DNA of 64,000 nucleotides from Piscinibacter caeni (GCA_003265685.1 KZ836102.1:79411-143410), one strand, 5' to 3'. Counted from the first letter of the stretch, positions 31,329 through 39,306 are shown. Made by a program: numbers and translations. Notes: generated from the letters alone by a model not told the origin.

Positions 31329-33203
31329 TCAGACCACCAGCTCGAACTGCTCCTGCTCCTGGCGTCTCACGACGGCAGCGATCGGATCTTTCGGTTCCTC
31401 GGGCTGCGGCGCGGGCGCTGCAGCGGCGACTTCGGTCGCTTCGACCATCGCGGTCGTTTCGTCGGCTTCGTCGCCGGGCTCGTCTTCCAGGGTGACCAGA
31501 TCCAGGGCGTGCAGATCTCCCGCGCGCATCTTGATCCCCGCCTTGCGGCGGATGGCCACGTAGCGCATCACGGCATCGTAGGTGAAGCCGGCGATCCGCG
31601 ATCGTTCGTCGGACAGGATGTCGTGGAACGCCTGGTAGAACTCCTGCGGATGGCCGTGGCCGGTCGAGTCGTCTGCGTCGTGCAGGTACTCGTGCAGAAG
31701 CAGGTGCTTCAGCGCATCGAATGCCTTGAACGCGTGCCCGGCGGAGCCTCCGATCTTCAGGAACTTGCGCTCGATGAAGATCTTCGTGCGCCCGTCCGTG
31801 AAGCCATCGACCGTCTCCGATTCGCAGACGCGGATCTCGCGGTCCGTGTTGCAGCCAGGCACCGCCGCGCGGAACTGGTAGGACAGGTCGCGCAGCACGC
31901 GAAGCACCAGCTTCTCGTGCTTGCTCAGCTCCTTGTCGTCCACGATGTGGTGGTTCTCGCTGATGACGCCGGCCACCTCATCGATCGGGCGCAGCATCTT
32001 CTGCAGCTCCTCGAGGTGGTACGTTGCCGAGTAGCCGGCGCCGTGCCTGACTGAGCCCATGAACGTCGCCAGGTTCTTGGCGATCCGCTCGAAGATCTCG
32101 GGCAGCGCCATGTGCCGCGCGCGCTCGATCGTCTTCGGCGAAATCACCAGTGCCAGCTTGCGCTGGTGGACCTTGTCGGCCTTGAGCGAGTAGTCGTCCG
32201 GCACTGCGATTGCGTTGCCAGCCAACCGCCCTGCGCGGTGCAGGCCCGTCAACGAGTGGTGCTTGCCACTGTAGTCGGTGAAGACCTTGGCGTTCTCCAA
32301 TGCGTCCGTCATCTCCTCCAGCGTTTCGAAGCTGCCAGAGAGCAACCGGCCGAGCATCATGTCGCGGTAGGCGTCGTTCTGCGTCGGCTTCTTCTCTTCG
32401 AACTGCTTCGCGTGCGCTCGGACCTTCTGCGCGATGCGCTTCCAGACCGCACACTCGGCCAGCAGGATGTCGTTGCGGGCGAAGTTCACCTCCAACTGCT
32501 GCTTGGACACGACGATGCCGCCGATGCCGTAGTCGCCGAAGTAGTTGCGCACGTGCACGCCGAGGTTGTAGACCTCCAAAGCGCGCGCCTGGGGTCGGAG
32601 CAGGTAGTACGCATCGTCATCGACGAAGGTCCACTTCTCCTTGTCCAGCTTCACCGACACCCGGTCACCGTTCACGAGGACGGGAATCGGGGCGTACTTG
32701 CACAGCTCGCGCAGGTTGTCGGTCACCCGGATCACCTCGGCAGGCGACAGCGGGTCATACAGCTCGCCCTCGATCTGGCAGCCCTTGTGGGGCTTGCCGT
32801 CGACCGCGGTCAGGTCGTATGCCAGGCCCATGTCGCGGATGTCCACGGCCATCGCGAAAGCGCCTGAGCGCCAGCGATTGCGGGTGAAGGCCATGACCTG
32901 ACCTCTTCCCATGCGGAAACGGCCGTAGCGGGCGTCGCCCTTCTCGTGCGGCGTGCCGAACGTCTCGAACCAGTTCTCGATCTCCTCGCGCGACTGGAAG
33001 CCGCGGCCGTCATCGCTGACGGTCAGGTGGGTGCCAGTGAGGGTGACCTGGACCTTCGTCGCGCCGGCATCGATCGAGTTCATCACCAGCTCGAGCACGG
33101 CCTTGCCGAGCGTGCCGGCCTGCGACTTGATGATCGACCAGAGGATGGACTTGTCCATCCGGAATTCGCGCCTCTCGGCGGCTTGGGTGTTGCGTTGTTC
33201 CAA
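31329..33203 (-). CDS. GHKL (Hsp90-like) ATPase with C-terminal HExxH motif
   Basis: 624 residues from a TTG start six bases after AAGGAG; the next ATG is 15 codons in. The N-terminus is a GHKL ATPase: N-box LELVMNSIDAG (Asn42), DDGRGF and GRFRMGRGQ. The phage rIIA proteins and MutL-like proteins share this fold. Residues 504-508 (HEYLH, in a hydrophobic LLLHEYLHDADDSTGHGHP context) look like a zincin active site with a nearby third His. An acidic linker and tail follow. Function unknown; ATP-driven gating of a protease is one idea. A second protein of the same plan lies at 56.1-57.6 kb. Confidence 0.75.
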   Translation of the reverse strand: MEQRNTQAAERREFRMDKSILWSIIKSQAGTLGKAVLELVMNSIDAGATKVQVTLTGTHLTVSDDGRGFQSREEIENWFETFGTPHEKGDARYGRFRMGRGQVMAFTRNRWRSGAFAMAVDIRDMGLAYDLTAVDGKPHKGCQIEGELYDPLSPAEVIRVTDNLRELCKYAPIPVLVNGDRVSVKLDKEKWTFVDDDAYYLLRPQARALEVYNLGVHVRNYFGDYGIGGIVVSKQQLEVNFARNDILLAECAVWKRIAQKVRAHAKQFEEKKPTQNDAYRDMMLGRLLSGSFETLEEMTDALENAKVFTDYSGKHHSLTGLHRAGRLAGNAIAVPDDYSLKADKVHQRKLALVISPKTIERARHMALPEIFERIAKNLATFMGSVRHGAGYSATYHLEELQKMLRPIDEVAGVISENHHIVDDKELSKHEKLVLRVLRDLSYQFRAAVPGCNTDREIRVCESETVDGFTDGRTKIFIERKFLKIGGSAGHAFKAFDALKHLLLHEYLHDADDSTGHGHPQEFYQAFHDILSDERSRIAGFTYDAVMRYVAIRRKAGIKMRAGDLHALDLVTLEDEPGDEADETTAMVEATEVAAAAPAPQPEEPKDPIAAVVRRQEQEQFELVV

Positions 33204-33208
33204 TGGGT

Positions 33209-33267
33209 TCTCCTTGGGTTGGTGCGGCTTGCGGCCGCGGTTCAATACCCAGGGGGATGTGGAACAG
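33209..33267 (-). promoter_or_regulatory. leader cassette of the GHKL gene, GCGGCCGC type
   Basis: Minus strand box CTCTGTTCCACATCCCCC, hairpin GCGGCCGCAAGCCGC, then ACCAACCCAAGGAGA before the TTG. Confidence 0.65.
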
Positions 33268-33278
33268 AGGGGTGCAAG

Positions 33279-33316
33279 GAAATGCCCGCCGGTCCATGTG
33301 GAACTCGGCGGGCAAG
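33279..33316 (-). terminator. weak terminator after the 33366-33680 gene
   Basis: Minus strand stem GCCCGCCGAGTTCC/GGACCGGCGGGC followed by only ATTTCC. Sequence is related to the hairpins at 26.8 and 34.5 kb. Confidence 0.55.
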
Positions 33317-33365
33317 GTGGGGTTAGTGAAAGGCTCCGTCACCGGAATGGTGTTGGAGCCCGGGG

Positions 33366-33680
33366 TCAAGCGGCGGCGCGGAGGCCGGCCATCGGTTTGC
33401 CGATCAGGCTTGCAACGGCCAGGATCTCCCCCGGACGAGCTGCCTGCAGCTTTTCTGATCGGCCTCGCTTGCAGTATTCGTCGACGGACATCGTTCGCCA
33501 ATCGGGGGCGGGCCGGTCGCTGCAAAGATGCCAGCCGTCATGAGGGGTCGAACGACGAAAGACGTCCACCCCCACAGAGCGGTGCAGGCCCACGCCAAAG
33601 TAGGCTTGGGCCACCAGCTTGACTTCCGATCCGTCGTTCCGGGTGATGACCCGGGTTACCTTCGTGACCAGTTCTTCCAT
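33366..33680 (-). CDS. hypothetical protein, 104 residues
   Basis: ATG 33680 preceded by AAGGAAG. N-terminal beta strands (LVTKVTRVITRNDGSEVKLV), Arg-rich C-terminal part. No family recognised. The region upstream has a CATC-type box but no clear terminator separating it from the 55-residue gene. Confidence 0.65.
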   Translation of the reverse strand: MEELVTKVTRVITRNDGSEVKLVAQAYFGVGLHRSVGVDVFRRSTPHDGWHLCSDRPAPDWRTMSVDEYCKRGRSEKLQAARPGEILAVASLIGKPMAGLRAAA

Positions 33681-33687
33681 CGGTCTT

Positions 33688-33766
33688 CCTTGTTTCAGCG
33701 CCCAGGTAGATCGGGTGGCCCTGTTCGGCCGCCGACCCACCAGCGCGGGTTGGTGATGGTGCCTAG
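33688..33766 (-). promoter_or_regulatory. possible leader box of the 33366-33680 gene
   Basis: Minus strand GCTAGGCACCATCACC overlaps the stop codon of the preceding gene; the match to the cassette box is partial. Confidence 0.4.
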
Positions 33767-33930
33767 CGGAATCCCAGAGCCACCGCGGTGACCATGGGGT
33801 CCTCGTCGTGCGTCACGGCAACGACATGTCCGAGCGTCATCGGATTCGTGATGGCCGAAGCCACCGCGTCCAGCACGTTGTCATGCGTCGAAGCGGCATA
33901 TTGCCCCGACGAAAACCAAACGCGGATCAT
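33763..33930 (-). CDS. very small protein, 55 residues
   Basis: ATG 33930 directly after AAGGGAGATCC, 11 nt downstream of the 172-residue gene. Sequence MIRVWFSSGQYAASTHDNV, then a hydrophobic stretch with TLGHVVAVTHDEDPM. The good ribosome site and spacing support it. No family recognised. Confidence 0.55.
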   Translation of the reverse strand: MIRVWFSSGQYAASTHDNVLDAVASAITNPMTLGHVVAVTHDEDPMVTAVALGFR

Positions 33931-33941
33931 CGGATCTCCCT

Positions 33942-34460
33942 TCAGGCCTTGATGAGCTTCGCGTCGGCGAGGCTCTTGGCCAGCTGAGACAACTGCTCGA
34001 ACCCGGACGGGTCGATCACGTCGACGAGCCACTCGCGACCACGCTCCAGGCCGTAGGCCAGGCGTGCGTAGATGCGTTGGGTGTCGTCGGCGCCGATGAA
34101 GCGCGCCCAGACGGCGTCGTTGTTGGCGGCCGAGGTGTCGTGGTCGACAACTTCGAGCGCGCCGCCGGCGATCACCATGCCATCGAGCGCATCGATCAGG
34201 TTCTGGAGGTAGTTGGGCTCCTCGCCGTGGCCGGCGTGGCAGGACAGGTACAGGCTCAGCGTGCCGTCCTCGGTCAGCTCGATGCTCTGTTCGTAGTCGT
34301 CGGCCAGCGGCATCTCGCCGAAGTTCGGAACCGACTCGCCTTCTGCCAGGTTGATGTTGAAGTGGTCCGTGAAGAGCGTGATGGACGCCCAGATGAACGG
34401 CAAGGTCACATCGGGCTTGACCTTGAGCGTGGCGCGGACGGCCATATCGTGGCTGGACAT
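33942..34460 (-). CDS. hypothetical acidic protein, 172 residues
   Basis: ATG 34460 after AAGGAGAAACT. Predicted alpha/beta; LPFIWASITLFTDHFNINLAE is aromatic, and a later part has ELTEDGTLSLYLSCHAGHGE. No family recognised. First gene of a two-gene unit behind a GCGGCCGC-type leader. Confidence 0.65.
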   Translation of the reverse strand: MSSHDMAVRATLKVKPDVTLPFIWASITLFTDHFNINLAEGESVPNFGEMPLADDYEQSIELTEDGTLSLYLSCHAGHGEEPNYLQNLIDALDGMVIAGGALEVVDHDTSAANNDAVWARFIGADDTQRIYARLAYGLERGREWLVDVIDPSGFEQLSQLAKSLADAKLIKA

Positions 34461-34464
34461 GAGA

Positions 34465-34527
34465 GTTTCTCCTTGGGTTGGTGCGGCTTGCGGCCGCGGT
34501 TGAGTGCCCGAGGAGATGCGAAACAGC
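34465..34527 (-). promoter_or_regulatory. leader cassette of the 33763-34460 operon, GCGGCCGC type
   Basis: Minus strand box GCTGTTTCGCATCTCC, hairpin GCGGCCGCAAGCCGC, ACCAACCCAAGGAGA. Confidence 0.65.
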
Positions 34528-34531
34528 AGAG

Positions 34532-34573
34532 CGCAAAGAAAAGCCCGCCGGTCCATGAGGAACGCGGCGGGCG
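34532..34573 (-). terminator. terminator after the 34581-35750 operon
   Basis: Minus strand stem CCCGCCGCG/CCGGCGGG with inner GTTCCTCATGGAC, then CTTTTCTTTG. Confidence 0.85.
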
Positions 34574-34580
34574 GGCGGGG

Positions 34581-35063
34581 TTAGACCACGAGGACGGGGA
34601 TCGAGCCAGGCGTCGCCCGCGACCACAGGTGCTGGGGCACCACGCAGTAGCGGTAGAACGCCGACTTTTGAACGGCCAGGACAAGCTGGCCGTCGATCCA
34701 CTGCTCGCGATACCTTACGAACGAGCTGTGCACCGGGTTGTAGAGGCTGGGCACCGGTGTCGCGCGGAAGCCGTGCTGACCCTCGAGTTCGCGTTCGATG
34801 CTCTGGCTCGTCAGCGCGTCCAGGCAGTAGTCGGCCACGAGCAGGCGCTCGCCGGGCTGCTGTTGGGCAGCCGCCAGCGTTCGCGCCCGCGCCGATACGT
34901 CCTTCGGCGACCAGGCCAGCTCCTCGTACGTTGCGGTCAGGGGGACCTTGACGTCGCGCTTGGTGCCGTTGCCGGCCCGGAAGCGCACCGAGAAGATGAC
35001 CTCGAACGGCTCACGGTCTACCTCGTGCGACTTGTCGTGGAGTTCGGTGGCGATGCTGCCCAT
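34581..35063 (-). CDS. hypothetical protein, 160 residues
   Basis: ATG 35063 immediately after the stop of the upstream gene (TGAATG). Beta-rich opening (FEVIFSVRFRAG) and a later RYREQWIDGQLVLAVQKSAF. No family recognised. Second gene of an operon. Confidence 0.65.
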   Translation of the reverse strand: MGSIATELHDKSHEVDREPFEVIFSVRFRAGNGTKRDVKVPLTATYEELAWSPKDVSARARTLAAAQQQPGERLLVADYCLDALTSQSIERELEGQHGFRATPVPSLYNPVHSSFVRYREQWIDGQLVLAVQKSAFYRYCVVPQHLWSRATPGSIPVLVV

Positions 35064-35750
35064 TCAGGCCGCCTCCAGCGCGCGCTGCAGCGGCAGCACG
35101 CGGCACAGCACGTCGGCCACCCACTGGGTGTAGCCGCGGTCGGCCAGCGCCGGCGAGGCGGCGTGAGTCAGGCTCCGCCGGCGGCGGTCCAGTTGCGCGC
35201 GGCGCGCCGCGGTCTCCTGCTCGTGAAGCGCGTCGGCGCCGTCGTAGACGGCCTGCGCTTCGGCGCGGGTCTCGCCACCGCGGAGGTGCGCGCTCAGGTA
35301 GGCCCGGCGAGCCGCGTTGCCGCGCTCCTGCATCTGGTCGTGCAGGCGCTGCAGACGCCGGCTGCGCTCGAGGCGCCGCAGCGCGGCGGCGGCCTTGAAC
35401 TTCCGGCTGTTGAGGTTCAGCAGGACCTGGGTGACCAGCTGAGCGCCGATCTCTTCCTTCTTGGGGACGCTGAAGGACAGCACGAAGTGCGAGAGGCGAT
35501 CGAACTGCAGGCAGAACGCCCACGAGTCCGGGCCGTCGATCACGAAGTGCTCGACCGCGGTGCCGTGCAACGGGTCCAGGGACACGCCGCGCAGCGTCTC
35601 CAGCATGAACGCTGCCTTTGCGGTCGACGAATCGTCCGCAGCTGCAGCGGCTTCCTGCATGCCGGCGCTGGTGAGCAAGGTGACCTGTTCCGGGGTGAGC
35701 ATGTGGCGGCCGTGGTGAACGACCTGTTGCCACGCCTGAAGAATTGACAT
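35064..35750 (-). CDS. hypothetical helical protein, 228 residues
   Basis: ATG 35750 with GGAGATCCC upstream. Long helical segments rich in Arg and Ala (RRLERSRRLQRLHDQMQERG) suggest a coiled coil in the middle. No family recognised. First gene of an operon with the 160-residue protein. Confidence 0.65.
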   Translation of the reverse strand: MSILQAWQQVVHHGRHMLTPEQVTLLTSAGMQEAAAAADDSSTAKAAFMLETLRGVSLDPLHGTAVEHFVIDGPDSWAFCLQFDRLSHFVLSFSVPKKEEIGAQLVTQVLLNLNSRKFKAAAALRRLERSRRLQRLHDQMQERGNAARRAYLSAHLRGGETRAEAQAVYDGADALHEQETAARRAQLDRRRRSLTHAASPALADRGYTQWVADVLCRVLPLQRALEAA

Positions 35751-35756
35751 GGGATC

Positions 35757-35822
35757 TCCTATGGGGGTTGATGGGAACGCAGGCACACGCGAAGTGCCTG
35801 ACCCCCGGAGATGCAGAACGGC
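35757..35822 (-). promoter_or_regulatory. leader cassette of the 34581-35750 operon
   Basis: Minus strand box GCCGTTCTGCATCTCCGGG, then a hairpin AGGCACTTCGCGTGTGCCT (35781-35799). No terminator for the prepilin peptidase is seen between the genes. Confidence 0.5.
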
Positions 35823-35837
35823 CGCGGCTACGCGCCG

Positions 35838-36773
35838 TCAGGCCCGGCCGACCACCGCGATGATGATCTGGCCGGGCCCGGCGAAGAGGACGAGCAACGC
35901 GCCTGCGACGAGGAAGGGGCCGAATGGAATGCGCAATCCACCAACGCTGCGGCCGGCCAGCCTGATCGCGAGCGCGGCGAGCGCCCCGAAGAGCGCGGCG
36001 ATCACGATGATCGGCAGGATCATCTGCCAGCCTAGCCAGACGCCCAGCGCGGCAAGCAGCTTGAAGTCGCCGTAGCCGATGCCCTCCTGGCCGGTGGCAA
36101 GGCGGAACGCCCAGTAGACGGACCAGAGCGAAAGGTAGCCCGCGACCGCGCCGAGCAAGGCGTCGGCAGGCGGGATGGTGGCGCCGAGCGCGGAGGCCGC
36201 AAGCCCGGCCCAGAGCAAGGGCAGCGTGATCGCATCCGGCAGGAGCTGGGTTTCCAAGTCGATCGCCGCGAGCACGACGAGCGCCGCCGCGAATGCGCAC
36301 CACAGAAGGGTCGCCGGCTGCGCGCCAAGGCGCCACGCAAGCGCCGCGAACAGCATGCCGGTGGCGGCCTCCAGGATCGGGCCGCGAACCGGGCGGGATG
36401 CGGCGCACCGGCCGCAGCGTCCGCGATGCAGAAGCCAGCCGACCACAGGAGCGCGCTCGAGCCAGCTGAAGCGGTGGCCGCACGTCGCACACGAAGCGCT
36501 GACGCTGATGTCCTGGCTCTCGATGGCCTGGCGCACCCCGTCGGCGGACTGCGACAACCGAGCTGCGGCCGCGGGGTCAAGGCCTGCATGCGCGCGCAGC
36601 GCGTCGGGGTCGGAGAGTTGCACTGCCGCCTCGCCAAGCCACCGCATTTCGAGCACGCGCGGCAGCAGGCGCGCCATCACGGAAAGGGCCATGCCGACCA
36701 GCAGGCCGGCTGCGCCGAGCGCCCAGGGCGAAAGCAGCCAGCGGCTGTCGATCAGGTGGAACAAGGAAGGCAT
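35838..36773 (-). CDS. pilD: A24-family prepilin peptidase
   Basis: 311 residues, multi-pass membrane protein. The two aspartates typical of A24 peptidases are present: IDLETQLLPD (first Asp after about 160) and GYGDFKL. An N-terminal cytoplasmic Cys pair set CATCGH ... GRCGRC is like the zinc-binding loop of PilD. Expected job: cleave and N-methylate type IV prepilins or pseudopilins. The N-terminus is unusual: a 60-residue insert with an acidic helical part lies between the first membrane helix and the Cys loop. No pilin gene is seen nearby, so it may serve pili encoded elsewhere on the element. Confidence 0.85.
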   Translation of the reverse strand: MPSLFHLIDSRWLLSPWALGAAGLLVGMALSVMARLLPRVLEMRWLGEAAVQLSDPDALRAHAGLDPAAAARLSQSADGVRQAIESQDISVSASCATCGHRFSWLERAPVVGWLLHRGRCGRCAASRPVRGPILEAATGMLFAALAWRLGAQPATLLWCAFAAALVVLAAIDLETQLLPDAITLPLLWAGLAASALGATIPPADALLGAVAGYLSLWSVYWAFRLATGQEGIGYGDFKLLAALGVWLGWQMILPIIVIAALFGALAALAIRLAGRSVGGLRIPFGPFLVAGALLVLFAGPGQIIIAVVGRA

Positions 36774-36785
36774 GAAGGTCGAGGG

Positions 36786-37595
36786 TCAGAGAAGCTCGTG
36801 CGGGGTCGGCTTCGGGCGGGAGACGGCCGGCGCGGAGGCGGCGCCGGGCTGGATTTGGTGGTCGGCGCGCCGACGGATGGCGATCAGCGTGCCGGAGGAG
36901 ACCCAGTCGGACTTGCCGGCCAGGCGGTCGAAGTCGTCCTGCGTCAGGTGAATGACGTTGTTCTGGCCGCGCGCCAGCAGCGGGCCGGTGGAGCCGTCGC
37001 GGTTGACGAAGTGCTTGGAGATCAGGCACTGGTCGGGGCTCAGGCAAACATCCTTGAGGCCGCGCGGCTTCTGCAGCTCGTAGCGGTACCAGATCTCGCG
37101 TTGGTCGCCGGTGGTCGAGCGCACATCCTCCAGGGTCAGCAGCAAAGCACTCAGCGTCGCGACGGTCTGGCCGGGCAGCGACCACAGATCCAAGCCGTCC
37201 GCCACCATGAGCAGGCCCGCGAACACCTCGGCCGACATGGGCGGCTTGGAGTTCAGCGCGCGCAGGCAGAACGCAAACGACCTTCGCAGGTTGGCATCCT
37301 GGAGGTAGCTCGTGCGGAATCGCTCGCCCGTCACGGCGTCGCGCCGGGCCTCCTTGAGCCAGGCGAAGCGACGCTCGTTCTTCGAGTGCAGCGGGCACCG
37401 ATCGGCCGGGTCCGGCTCGCCAGCCTTCACGGGCGCGTGGGCAAAGTAGGCGCCGCGCGCGGATGAGTTCTTGCCGCCGTGGTACGTGGGCGCACCGCAG
37501 CACAGACACCGGATGGTCCGTTCAGGGGAGCCTTGCGGGGGCTGCCCCAAGGCGCTGGCGCGAATGCGCTTGCCGTCGACGAGTGCAGATTCCAT
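36786..37595 (-). CDS. CoiA-like zinc-ribbon protein of unknown function
   Basis: 269 residues; ATG 37595 behind a TATAAT promoter. The N-terminal part has a Cys/His-rich segment, RCLCCGAPTYHGGKN, then YFAHAP and RCPLHSKNER, similar in layout to the zinc-ribbon/nuclease N-terminus of CoiA-type proteins. The rest is helical without motifs. Starts 12 nt upstream of the prepilin peptidase in reading direction (its stop is at 36786), so the two form an operon. Confidence 0.6.
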   Translation of the reverse strand: MESALVDGKRIRASALGQPPQGSPERTIRCLCCGAPTYHGGKNSSARGAYFAHAPVKAGEPDPADRCPLHSKNERRFAWLKEARRDAVTGERFRTSYLQDANLRRSFAFCLRALNSKPPMSAEVFAGLLMVADGLDLWSLPGQTVATLSALLLTLEDVRSTTGDQREIWYRYELQKPRGLKDVCLSPDQCLISKHFVNRDGSTGPLLARGQNNVIHLTQDDFDRLAGKSDWVSSGTLIAIRRRADHQIQPGAASAPAVSRPKPTPHELL

Positions 37596-37652
37596 CCTAG
37601 ATTGCGTTTGATGCCTCTTTGAATTATACTCACGTGTTATGGATGACCGCAA
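37596..37652 (-). promoter_or_regulatory. minus-strand promoter of the 35838-37595 operon
   Basis: TTGCGG (37647-37652), 18-nt spacer, TATAAT (37623-37628). The spacer holds the CACGTGTTA site in reverse, shared with the overlapping plus-strand promoter. Confidence 0.7.
37602..37641 (+). promoter_or_regulatory. plus-strand promoter of the 37639 operon, leaderless
   Basis: TTGCGT (37602-37607), 17-nt spacer, TATACT (37625-37630), then CACGTGTTATG with the ATG at 37639. Transcription should begin within about 3 nt of the start codon and there is no Shine-Dalgarno. Confidence 0.7.
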
Positions 37653-38193
37653 GCCACCCCTCGCGTACACGGGCATTGGGTCGAGGAAAACGCCCGGTGC
37701 CGTGATCCAGCTCATGCAGGGCATCGCCCGCCGCCTGGCTGCGCGCGGCTTCGTGCTGCGCTCGGGCGGCGCCGACGGCGCGGACCTGGCGTTCGAGACC
37801 GGCGCGGGCGAAGGACCCAAGGAGATCTACCTCCCCTGGCGCGGCTTCAATGGCAGCCGATCCACACTGTTCAACCTGACCAACAGCGATGCCGCCGCCG
37901 AGATCGCGGCCACCATCCACCCGGCGTGGCCCAGGCTCAAGCCGTCCGTGCAAGGACTGCACACGCGCAACGTCTACCAGGTGCTCGGCCAGGATCTGGC
38001 GAGCCCGTCGCAGTTCGTCGTCTGCTGGACGCCCGATGGGGCCCAGACCGAACAGGAAAGGAGTGCCGAGACGGGTGGGACCGGGACGGCGATCGCGCTG
38101 GCCAACCGCCGCGGCGTGCCGGTGATCAACCTGGCTCGCGAGGGCGCCATGGAGCGACTGACCGCGCTGGTGCTCGGGGACGGCCTGCTGTGA
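37639..38193 (+). CDS. SLOG (DprA/LOG-like) nucleotide-binding protein
   Basis: 184 residues, leaderless. Rossmann-type SLOG features: YTGIGSRKTP near the N-terminus, RSGGADGADLAFETG, and near the end GTGTAIALANRRGVPVINL. These match phage and bacterial SLOG proteins related to DprA and LOG. SLOG domains sense or process nucleotides and many occur in defence or phage counter-defence genes. First of four overlapping genes on the plus strand. Confidence 0.75.
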   Translation: MDDRKPPLAYTGIGSRKTPGAVIQLMQGIARRLAARGFVLRSGGADGADLAFETGAGEGPKEIYLPWRGFNGSRSTLFNLTNSDAAAEIAATIHPAWPRLKPSVQGLHTRNVYQVLGQDLASPSQFVVCWTPDGAQTEQERSAETGGTGTAIALANRRGVPVINLAREGAMERLTALVLGDGLL

Positions 38194-38462
38194 GCCTGTC
38201 GCCTACCCATCTCCTGGACCCCGCCTTTGTGCGGTGCCTGCAAGCCGCCGCCGGCAACGGCGAACTCGTCGCCAACTATGACCGCCTGCGCGGCACCAAC
38301 CTGAGCCGCCGCGGCGCGCCGATCGAGCTCGAGATCGATCGCGCCAGCGGACGGCTCGACGCCGACATCAAGGGCTTCATCGACTTCGTCCACGAGGCCA
38401 TCTACACCCGCCTGGAGCCGCAAGCGCTGGCCCAGCTGCGCAACCACGAAAGATCCGAATGA
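38190..38462 (+). CDS. small hypothetical protein, 90 residues
   Basis: GTG 38190 overlaps the SLOG stop (GTGA). Sequence begins MSLSPTHLLDPAFVRC and is helical with a patch IELEIDRASGRLDADIKGF. No family recognised. Overlap by ATGA with the next gene supports coupled translation. Confidence 0.65.
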   Translation: MSLSPTHLLDPAFVRCLQAAAGNGELVANYDRLRGTNLSRRGAPIELEIDRASGRLDADIKGFIDFVHEAIYTRLEPQALAQLRNHERSE

Positions 38463-38710
38463 CCCGCGCTCTCGCCCTCTACCGGCGCCACTCGCAAGCG
38501 GCGCTCGTCGAGATGCAGTCCGAACTCTGTGCCGACCCGGCCAGCCGCAACACCGCCGGCGGGCCGCAGCTGTACATCGACAGCGTGCGCCGCAAGCTCT
38601 CCGACATCGCCCAGGCCATCACCTACCACCTGGATGACAAGCGCGCCGCCGCGGGCAATCCCGTGCCGACGAACGGCTACTCCGGCCGCAACTCGAAGCG
38701 ACGACGATGA
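38459..38710 (+). CDS. small basic hypothetical protein, 83 residues
   Basis: ATG 38459 overlaps the previous stop. A helical protein (ALALYRRHSQAALVEMQSEL) with a basic C-terminus ending NSKRRR. Could contact nucleic acid; no family recognised. Overlaps the next gene by ATGA. Confidence 0.65.
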   Translation: MTRALALYRRHSQAALVEMQSELCADPASRNTAGGPQLYIDSVRRKLSDIAQAITYHLDDKRAAAGNPVPTNGYSGRNSKRRR

Positions 38711-39249
38711 GCTGCCGGCCGTTCCTCCCGCGCGCATTGCGCGCCTTCGCATTTGCCGCCGCCCTCCTCTCGCACGGTTGTAGCAGCCCACCTACCCTGG
38801 GAGCGATCGAGACCCCAGAGCGCCAGGCCTGGCAACCCCAGGGGCTGCAGGTGACCACCGAGATCGACGAAAGGCCGACGCCGGCCCAGCCGATCCTGCT
38901 GATGGCAGGGATCAGCCAGGACAACGTGATCCAGCCCGAGGAGATGAGGATTCAACTCGTCGGCGCACCGAAGCTGGACGCGAGCGCATCCATCGGGGTC
39001 GTGTTCGACGACAAGACGCGCACGTCAATCCAACTCGCCGGCTACTGGCGCCACGACGCCAGCGACAACACGCTGGTCATCCCCGCCGACGCAGTGCGCG
39101 AGCTGCTCGGCCGGCTGCCGAACACGCCGGTGCAGGTGATGCTCGGCCTGGCCGGGAGCGATGGCGACTTCGCCTACGCAGTGCGGTTCGAGCTGCGCGC
39201 GCCGCCGCCGCCGGTGGTCGCCGAGGCGGCGAAGGGTACGCCCGCCTGA
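38707..39249 (+). CDS. putative lipoprotein, 180 residues
   Basis: ATG 38707 overlaps the previous stop. The signal peptide contains Arg, a hydrophobic AFAFAAALL core and the lipobox LSHGC (Cys25). The mature part has two beta-rich segments (IGVVFDDKTRTSIQLAGYW; PVQVMLGLAGSDGDFAYAV). Probably exported and lipidated; function unknown. Last gene of the four-gene operon. Confidence 0.7.
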   Translation: MSCRPFLPRALRAFAFAAALLSHGCSSPPTLGAIETPERQAWQPQGLQVTTEIDERPTPAQPILLMAGISQDNVIQPEEMRIQLVGAPKLDASASIGVVFDDKTRTSIQLAGYWRHDASDNTLVIPADAVRELLGRLPNTPVQVMLGLAGSDGDFAYAVRFELRAPPPPVVAEAAKGTPA

Positions 39250-39301
39250 TCGGCATCACCCTGGATCAGGAGCATCCCGCCCCTGGAACCCATGGAGAAA
39301 C
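39246..39301 (+). promoter_or_regulatory. leader cassette of the plus-strand 39307 gene
   Basis: Box CTGATCGGCATCACCC overlapping the lipoprotein stop, then CAGGAGCATCCCGCCCCTG, which can form a hairpin with the ATCCC loop, then TGGAGA. Confidence 0.55.
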
Positions 39302-39306
39302 GCCAC

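Noticed and set aside
31329-33203. MutL or Hsp90 itself
   Set aside because: Only the GHKL N-terminal motifs agree; the C-terminal HExxH region and the length do not match either family.
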